A stretch of 64,000 nucleotides of DNA from Timema cristinae. Taxonomy: Eukaryota; Arthropoda; Insecta; Phasmatodea; Timematidae. The stretch spans positions 1-64,000 of the forward strand of contig JBCFYV010000518.1 of NCBI GenBank assembly GCA_039000515.1, read 5' to 3'. The notes beneath the pieces are model-generated. The model was not told the origin of the DNA, did not search any database, and worked only from the letters and a program-made list of their open reading frames with translations. This document shows positions 56,938 to 64,000 of this stretch, one piece after another (the first letter of the stretch is position 1; each line of letters starts with the position of its first letter). The position numbers were made by a program, and so were the translations under genes.

Positions 56938-59084
56938 AAAATCATAAACAAAGACTTGGATTCATTTTTAAAGAAAAAACAAAAAATACATTAATTATTT
57001 ATCTTGCCCAAATTTAAACAAATCATTGAACCATTTTAGAAAAAATTGAATTTTTTTCAAAATCAGGCAACTTAATTTTAATAAAATTAATTTTAGAGAT
57101 ACAAATTAAAGACACAAATTTTTTCCCCTGCAATATGACCAAATATAATCCTAAAATCTAAATATCAAATTGAACAAATTTTTCCCAAGAACTGTTTTGG
57201 CTTATACCTCAACAGAAACAACTTTAATTATTTTTTCATTTTTTTTAACACAACTTACTACCCATCTGGGGTTAATGCAAAAGTACTAAATTACTCTAAT
57301 ATTTTTAGCATTAAATAGTTTATATTTAGAGAAAGGAGAGACAGACAAATGCCGTAAAATCAGCAGCCACCATGGGTGGCAATAATTTTATTAATAATAC
57401 TTTTTTTTTCGGGGAAAAGGGGTTAGAGAGATAAAATACCCAACTGATCAAATAGGCATTTAAAGATTTAGATATTTTTTTCTAAATTCCTCTTGTTTTC
57501 ATTGAAAAAAGGCTTTTAAATTTTCATAGAGAATTTTTTTATTAAGGGATTTGTGAGTGAGATTGATTTTTTTTGGTAAGAAAAGTGCAGATTGCAAAAA
57601 GGTCCTTGGAAGCAGTAATAACAAACACTCGATGAAAAGTTAGAGGGGCTTAAAAAAAAAAACTAGGGTGAGCTAGAGGGGATAAAATTTGATTTTGTTG
57701 CTTACCAACATGGAGGATTGCTTATACAAAGTGCATCAAACGAGACTTGGGCTGGTTTAACGGGGCGTAGAAGACCCCTCTGGTGACAAATAGTTGAAAA
57801 TATATCTTTTATTACGTAACACCCTTCTTTAAAGATCATGAATTTAGATAAAAAAAAATGTCATTCTCAAGTTGCAATGGCGCGCCTATCTGTTTTGGGG
57901 TCGAGCAAAAACCCAAGCGGCGTATAATGGAACTAAATCAAATTATAGCTGATCCCGTGCATCCCCAAAACCGCAAGGGTTTTTCTTCTCGAGACAGCAC
58001 CATCGAACCGACTATCACTTTATTTGAAAAATTTATATCGGTTGAGAAACAAAAGTTCCGTTGCTTCAAAATTATTTTAAATTTACGTCTCTCTTAATTT
58101 TGTTACAATTGTGGTGGGATTTTTGTATACCGTTTTTTTATTAAAAATATATAAATTTTTTTTTTTCCGAAAACGCTATTTTTAAACATTCGGCGTCATT
58201 TACCTTTTTCTCCAATTTTTTCGAGTGACTACTGACGTCTTCCCTAAACAAGTTTTAAAATAAATAATATTTTTTTCATCAAAGTGTAACCTAAAATTTT
58301 TCGCAGGAATTTTTTTTCGTTTTGTTCGTTTAGGTTTAAAATCGTTTATTATGTCGCCAAAAGGAAAAACCGGAGGTTGGCCAGGTTTTCTTGATTTCGG
58401 CGTTATGCGAGGACACGCCCCCTTTGGATAATTCGCTGCTTGTTGTGTAAGATTCACGCGCGGGTGTGCGTTCTTTGGTGAACATAACCTATGTTTTGTG
58501 TTGTTAATGATACGTTTTTTTTTTTTTGTAAAATCAAACAAGTATAACACCGGTTTTCGCATTTCTAGAATTTTGAAAATAAATTTTTGAAAAGGGGTGA
58601 CACGAATTTTTTATTCGATGATGTTTTATACTAGGGCTTTTTAAATGAAATAAGTATTGCATGTTATTAAAAAAATTAAATTTTATGTGGGGTTCTAGTA
58701 AGCTTTACTCAAGTTAGTTTTTTTTTCTTTAATTAAAAAATGTTAAACGAAGGCCAGCACTTAGACCAGTGTTGGAAAATATTCATTCTTCTCTCCCTGT
58801 TTATATTACCCACATGGACTGTTTTGGATGGTTTCCCAAAATTTCTCGTCACTTGAAAATAAATAAATTTTTCCAAATATTGATTTCGGGTCATGCAATT
58901 TTCCCCCAACCATAAAAACACATAAAATTGTTTTGAATAAAAAAAAAAACCTTTTAAACTAGCTTAGCAAAATAAAGTTCCTCACCAAAAAAAAAAAACA
59001 CGAGGGAAATCTTTTGGGCCGTTATAGTGAAATTTGACAAATTAATAATTAACCCCAAACAAATTTAACTTTTTTTACAATTGT
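56938..59084. other. AT-rich, no gene recognised
   Basis: A long low-complexity stretch with many A and T runs. A 120-codon minus-strand frame at 58200-58562 is basic but has no recognised domain. Confidence 0.4.
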
Positions 59085-59330
59085 ATTTGCCAGGTGCGTA
59101 GTTTTAGCTATCGCGTTTTTCGTGTTGAGCAGACGCTGAAGATGGGGGAATGAGGTTGAATTTTCCCCTCGGAGAACGGGGGGTTTTTTCCCCCTAAAGG
59201 GTTTTTCCAAACTCCCCTTTTCCCACAAAAAATGCGGCTCACTCCTCTAAACTCAACCTAACCATACCAAAAATTACTTAAACTTAAAAACCCAAACCAT
59301 ATAGTAAAATAAACGGGGTGATAAGTATTA
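59085..59330 (+). mobile_element. Decayed type 1 SINE
   Basis: ggtgcgtagttttagctatc (A-box region) and cgtgttgagcagacgctgaa align with 39645-39720, and actcctctaaactcaac with the body. It has many homopolymer changes. Confidence 0.55.
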
Positions 59331-59461
59331 CGAAGTCATAAAATGTCCACACCGATCGAAATTTAAACCCTTTAATTCTTTTTAAATTTTAAAACTTTTT
59401 CAAGCAATTTAAACTATATGATTTGGTCCCAAGTATCATAATTTTTACACACACATTTTAA

Positions 59462-59740
59462 ACACCCGTTCGGTTATACGCACTTTACGCTAATGTGTAA
59501 TGGAAAGGTATTGTGAGATGAAATGAAGGACCTACAGTTTTAACGTGGAATCCGAACCAGGTGGGGGCCCCCCCCCCCTGGCATATCCCCCTTTCCCACA
59601 AGATGTCTTGTCAAGTAAAGGGAAAGGGGTTTGGCAATCAATAAGTCTGTGCCGGGACCGAGGATTGAACCCCGGACCCCCAGAAAACAGAAGTCTGACC
59701 CCTTCCCCCAAGCCTGCCGGGTTTCCACCATCACAAGTAT
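59462..59740 (-). mobile_element. Decayed type 2 SINE
   Basis: On the minus strand the head (gggttcaatcctcggtcccg) and the tail (accgaacgggtg-like at 59464) match the SINEs at 34699 and 55495. C-runs and deletions distort it. Confidence 0.7.
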
Positions 59741-60392
59741 CCAAGGACTTTAGGCTAAATTTAAGTGTTAAACCTCTTAAACATATTTATTGATATAAGG
59801 AAAAAAAAAGGGACAACATTCTATATTTTTTTTAAAATTGAACTTATCAAACCCTAGTTTAGGCCTAAACAAACCTTTCTTTAAATTTATAAAATTTTTC
59901 CCAACCCACTAAACCTAATTTTTGTCTGTTGGTAAATTAAAATTTTTAATACCTAGTATTTTAAAACTATCAATGATGATACTCATACAATGTCGTCATT
60001 CCTTTTTTAGTGCACAGAATCGGGGGTGTAATGAAAAAGCAAAATAAAAACTACAAAAAATTTTTCCATTCCGCAGGATCACAGCAAAGCAAGGGGCCTA
60101 CATGTCATTGTGTAAAAAAAATATCAAAAATTATACAAAATTCAAAAATCTTGGTGCTATTCAATTCAAAGTACTCTCTGTGTGCAATAAAAGTGAAAAC
60201 ATTTTCCCTAATAATACAATGGAAAAAATGAGTTTAATAAAAATGTAAAAGAACCCCGGGAAACAAAAAAAGAAAAATTTAATAAAACAAAAAAAAAACA
60301 ATTTAAAAAAATATTGTTAAAAATAAATAATTGAATCAACTCACTTTTGAATCCAGGTTTTTGGCCTCCCCATTGCATCAACTTTGGTTTTG

Positions 60393-60660
60393 GCCCGCCT
60401 CTGGGCGTAGTGGCTAACACCAAAACGTGTAAAGCTCGTCTGCGGGGGACGGGAATCGAGGTTCGAAATTTTTCCGGGCGGGGGAACTGGGGTTTTTTTT
60501 TTTTTTTCCCCAATGGTTTTCCCCCCTCTCCCTCCCCACGCAAATGCGGTTCAAATTCTCAATTAAACCTTCCCCAAATTTCCCAATTTCCCTTACGTAA
60601 AATTTGCACTTAAAAAAGGTAAAAACCCCAAAGGGATAAAAACACGGTCTAATATAAAAT
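60393..60660 (+). mobile_element. Decayed type 1 SINE
   Basis: The A-box region ctgggcgtagtggctaacac and the B-box region atcgaggttcgaaat match 39650-39722. The body with ctccctccccacgcaaatgc matches 39771-39786. Homopolymers are expanded. Confidence 0.75.
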
Positions 60661-63300
60661 TTTTGGTTTTTTGTGTATATATATAAACCACCACATAAAT
60701 TATTAATTTTTAAATATCAGATGGGAAACACAGCATTCCAAGTGTCTACAAAAACCCTTCATTGGACCCGTGCACCAATCCCCCAAAATTTTGGAAAAAT
60801 GTACAGTAATTGGGCCCAAAAAACCCAAAACTTACAAATAAACTACTCACAGCACAGAGTAACACTTGACAACACCAAAACCAAGTAAAAAAAACAGTAC
60901 TTTTTAGTAAATAACAAGGCCTACCAAAAATTTTCCTTTAAAACAGGATTTTACTTTTTGAAAAGTCGGACAAACACCTTAAAAAAATAAAACCCAACCA
61001 AATTTCGAATTTTTTTTTCAGACATAAAAAAAGTTCCCGCAATTAAGGTAGATTTTACCTTTTTCCATAACAAACCAAGTTTTTTTAAAAATAAAAATTT
61101 TTTTCCCTTTGGGTCCCAAATTTTAAATCGAAAATTTTTTAAATACCTTAATAGAACTTTAAATACACTTTCATTAAAATAGAGTTTTAAAAACCAAAGG
61201 TGAACATAACCTAACTGAAATGCTTAGTACCATTTCTTGGAAAAAAAGATACTAAATGAACAAAATTAAAATAAACCATATGTCTACATATTTTTGATAG
61301 TTATTTATTAAAGTATTAACCAAAGCTAACCTAACTTTTTTAATGGGGACATAAGGGCCTACTAACCCCTTTAACTTAACCCAACCTTTAAAACGTAAAT
61401 GCATAAAGTTTTTAATTATATGATAAAAAAAAAACATTGTGTTAGTAAAAAAGGCCTCATAATGTAAATGACATGTTTTAACAAAAACTACGTGTTTGCT
61501 AGTATGTTTATGTCTGGACTTTGGTGAGTTGGGTTTAATGTTGTTAAAAAAAAAAAATTAATTAAAACAAAAAAAAACGATAGAAATTTTATCATGCTAC
61601 CTGTAGTCTTTTCCTTGTGAGAATTAATAATTTTTAAATTTTTTAATGATTGGGCTAATATAAAAAGGGTTAAAACCTATATGTCCCCGTCCCTTTTAAG
61701 GGGGATGAATTTTAACACATTTTAAAATTTTTTTATTTGCTCTATTTTACTAACTACAGCTTACTGCATTGTCCGGACCCACTGGATATAAAAAAATTTA
61801 AAAATAAGCCGCCCTCCCCCCCCCTACCTTTCCCATACCCATGTGATATTGATAAAGTAAATATAAATCCTCTTTACTTCCAACCCAGGAAATTTAAAAA
61901 AAATCCACCTATCCTTGCCCAAAAAAATCATAAAGGGAACCCCCTTGCAAAATTTCATTTTTTTTTAGGTACAAAGTTTGGCGGGGCTTTTGGAGATCAA
62001 TCAGGAGCCAGACTTTATTTTTTCATAAATATATAGATAATTATTTAAACACAATTTTTAAAAATTTAATTTTTTAAATCCACAATGCGTAAAAAATGTA
62101 GTCCAATTATAATGTCTCAAGCCATTTAAATTGAACTAAATTTTGTTTCATAAAAAATTAACTAATTCATCTTTTAAACTATTTTAACTGTCAATAGTGT
62201 TCGGGGTTTTAAAATTGATCAAAACCCAGAAAAAAACTACTAGAAAATATTTCTCGTCAAGACTTTTGAAAAAAAACTCATTTTTTTTGGGAAAAAAAAC
62301 AAAAAAAAACAAAAATTTTTTACCAAAAAAATTTTTTTCTAAAACATAGTAATTAACATATGAAATTTGACACTTTTTGTGATGAATTGACTACTTAGTA
62401 ATTTTTGTGGGTTTACCATCTGGGCAGAAACTAAAGAAATTTCTCCTAAAAATTTTTGACTAATGATTTTTTCACAGGCTGCATATGAGCAAGGCAGTTC
62501 AAATTACTGATCAATCAAACTTAAATTTTTGAAAATTAAAGCTAAAGTCATATACTATTTATGATTTGTTATCGGAACATAAAAACCAAAAGAGATCACT
62601 AAAAAATATGGATTATTTAAAATAAGAAATTATGATTTTGTTATGTTTATTTATTTTATATTTTTTAGGTTTAATTATATTTTTGGTATAATATATATGC
62701 AACCTCTTGTTTAACAAATATTTATTTTGGAGTATTTTTAATTTTAAGTATACTATGTAGATTTACGTACTGTTATGTTAACATAATAATATCGGCTATT
62801 GACAGTAGAAATAATCCTTAAAAAGTCTTATTTAACTTAAATTCTAAATGTGGCCCTCAACAAAATGCAACTTTTTATGTGGCTCACAATTCCCAAAAAG
62901 AGTTTGATATTCTTGTTCTAGGGCCCTAAAATCTAGTGCTTTTCAATATAAAAATAACATAAGTGTAATTTGGACTTTGAATGTTACAATAGTTATTGAA
63001 GAAAACACCTTCACAAGAAATCAAAACTGATCAAATCAATATATGACACTGTTGAGTGAGGTGAGATTGATAATTTCTCTGTTTTTTTATTTACTAGGGG
63101 CCAAAAAAAAAATATAGGTCCTAGTTTAAAAACCCATTTCAATCTTTAAATCACTCATGTTTTCAAAGAAAAATGGTATTAAAAAAATTAAAACTAGAAT
63201 CAGAACATTAAAAAATAAAATGTTAAGTGTGTTAAACAATCTCACCTCGCTTAGTACTGTAAGATTGTTAACACACTTTTATTTTTGTGTATAATAGTAG
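60661..63300. other. AT-rich, no gene recognised
   Basis: No supported gene. A 12-bp inverted repeat, gaggtgagattg (about 63058) and caatctcacctc (about 63238), could mark a roughly 190-bp MITE. Confidence 0.4.
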
Positions 63301-63305
63301 GAGAG

Positions 63306-64000
63306 ACACTCATAGGGTCAGGTGGGGCTAAAATGATACAAAAAATAAAAAAAAATTGTAACTTTTTTTCCTTTTTATAATAAAATAAAAGTAAAACTGC
63401 CAAAATGTGCAACTTTGCTATTTTAATTGAATCAAATAATTATTTTTTTAATTAAAAATACTTGGGTTTAAAAAAAAAAAAAACCCTCTATCACAATAAT
63501 TTCAGCCCATGGAGTTAATGTGATACCCCGTCTGAGCTAAAAAGATACCTTTTTTTACAAATTTTATTTGGGGAATTAAAAGTTTTTTGGGGTTTTGTGA
63601 TACGTCCAGTATTTTGTTACATCAATAAAGTTTGGTTTAAATTAAAAAATTTGGGTGCGAGATATGTCTAAATTGTGGAAAAACAGCTCAAAATTTCCAA
63701 TTCAACCAATAAATTTTTTTTCCCAAACTTTCATTTGTTTATTAAAGGTATAAAAATATATAATGATTCTGAAATTTACGTTGGGCATTAAAGTATATTA
63801 CCCGTAAAAATTTGTTGATTTACGGTTAGATTATTAAATACTGACAAAATTGTAGAGAAAGCATTTGCACATTTTAAAGTTAAGTTGTTCTACATTTATT
63901 AACACTTTGGGAAACTTTTGGGAAAAAAACTCAAAGAATTGTGTTTAAAAAAAATTTTTCTTGACAATATAGTCCTTTCCAAATACAAATAAGTTGATAA
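63306..64000 (+). mobile_element. Possible left end of another pogo-like element
   Basis: gggtcaggtggggctaaaat at about 63316 resembles the ends of the element at 53727-56937 in its style (ggggctaa...). A second gagctaaaaagatacc lies near 63535. The window ends before any transposase. Confidence 0.3.

Overview
This 64 kb window is eukaryotic and almost certainly from an insect or close arthropod relative. It is AT-rich, has spliced host exons, and is filled with arthropod-type transposable elements: I-type and Jockey-type LINEs, Tc1/mariner, pogo, hAT and P elements, and tRNA-derived SINEs. I see no bacterial operons, no CRISPR array and no complete functional RNA gene. The species cannot be fixed from the sequence.

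The only host gene I can support is a split UBA-plus-Pth2 (peptidyl-tRNA hydrolase 2) family gene on the + strand. Its exons are at 3991-4203, 22271-22356 and 35554-35754 (terminal). The introns are about 18.1 kb and 13.2 kb and are packed with mobile elements. Two positions normally conserved in Pth2 are changed, and the last junction is out of phase by one base next to an A-run. A weak pair of possible minus-strand exons lies at 66-305.

The main mobile family is an I-superfamily LINE. It has a GC-rich 5' UTR, an ORF1 with CCHC zinc knuckles and a proline-rich tail, an ORF2 with endonuclease, reverse transcriptase and RNase H, and a (TAA)n tail. Copies lie on the + strand at 1810-3830 (A), 4690-9220 (B, internally deleted), 24285-27690 (C, truncated), 34636-35425 (F, split by a SINE), 35970-37028 (H), 44282-47278 (D) and 47279-53548 (E, full length). 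D joins E head-to-tail. A 32-bp scrap of the same family's tail is inserted at 11613-11644.

Other elements, in order: a Tc1/mariner-type transposase relic (600-1660), a hAT C-terminus (9243-9460), an RT/RNase H retroelement of uncertain class (9456-12330), a minisatellite (14883-15137), a minus-strand Jockey-clade LINE (16250-21661) whose 5' end abuts the first 29 nt of U2 snRNA, a TTAA-flanked 1.1 kb non-autonomous DNA element (22521-23635), a pogo fragment (27920-28500), a whole 5.2 kb pogo element with TA duplication and terminal inverted repeats (28902-34144), a mariner relic (38130-39133), an LTR-type gag remnant split by a SINE (39270-40360), a P-element transposase relic (41587-43600), a hAT fragment (44039-44281), and another pogo-like element (53727-56937). 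Several SINEs occur, with two different tRNA-like heads but a common 3' tail.

From about 51 kb onward, single-base homopolymer indels are dense. This part is probably ancient decay combined with poor consensus quality, so reading frames there should be treated with caution.
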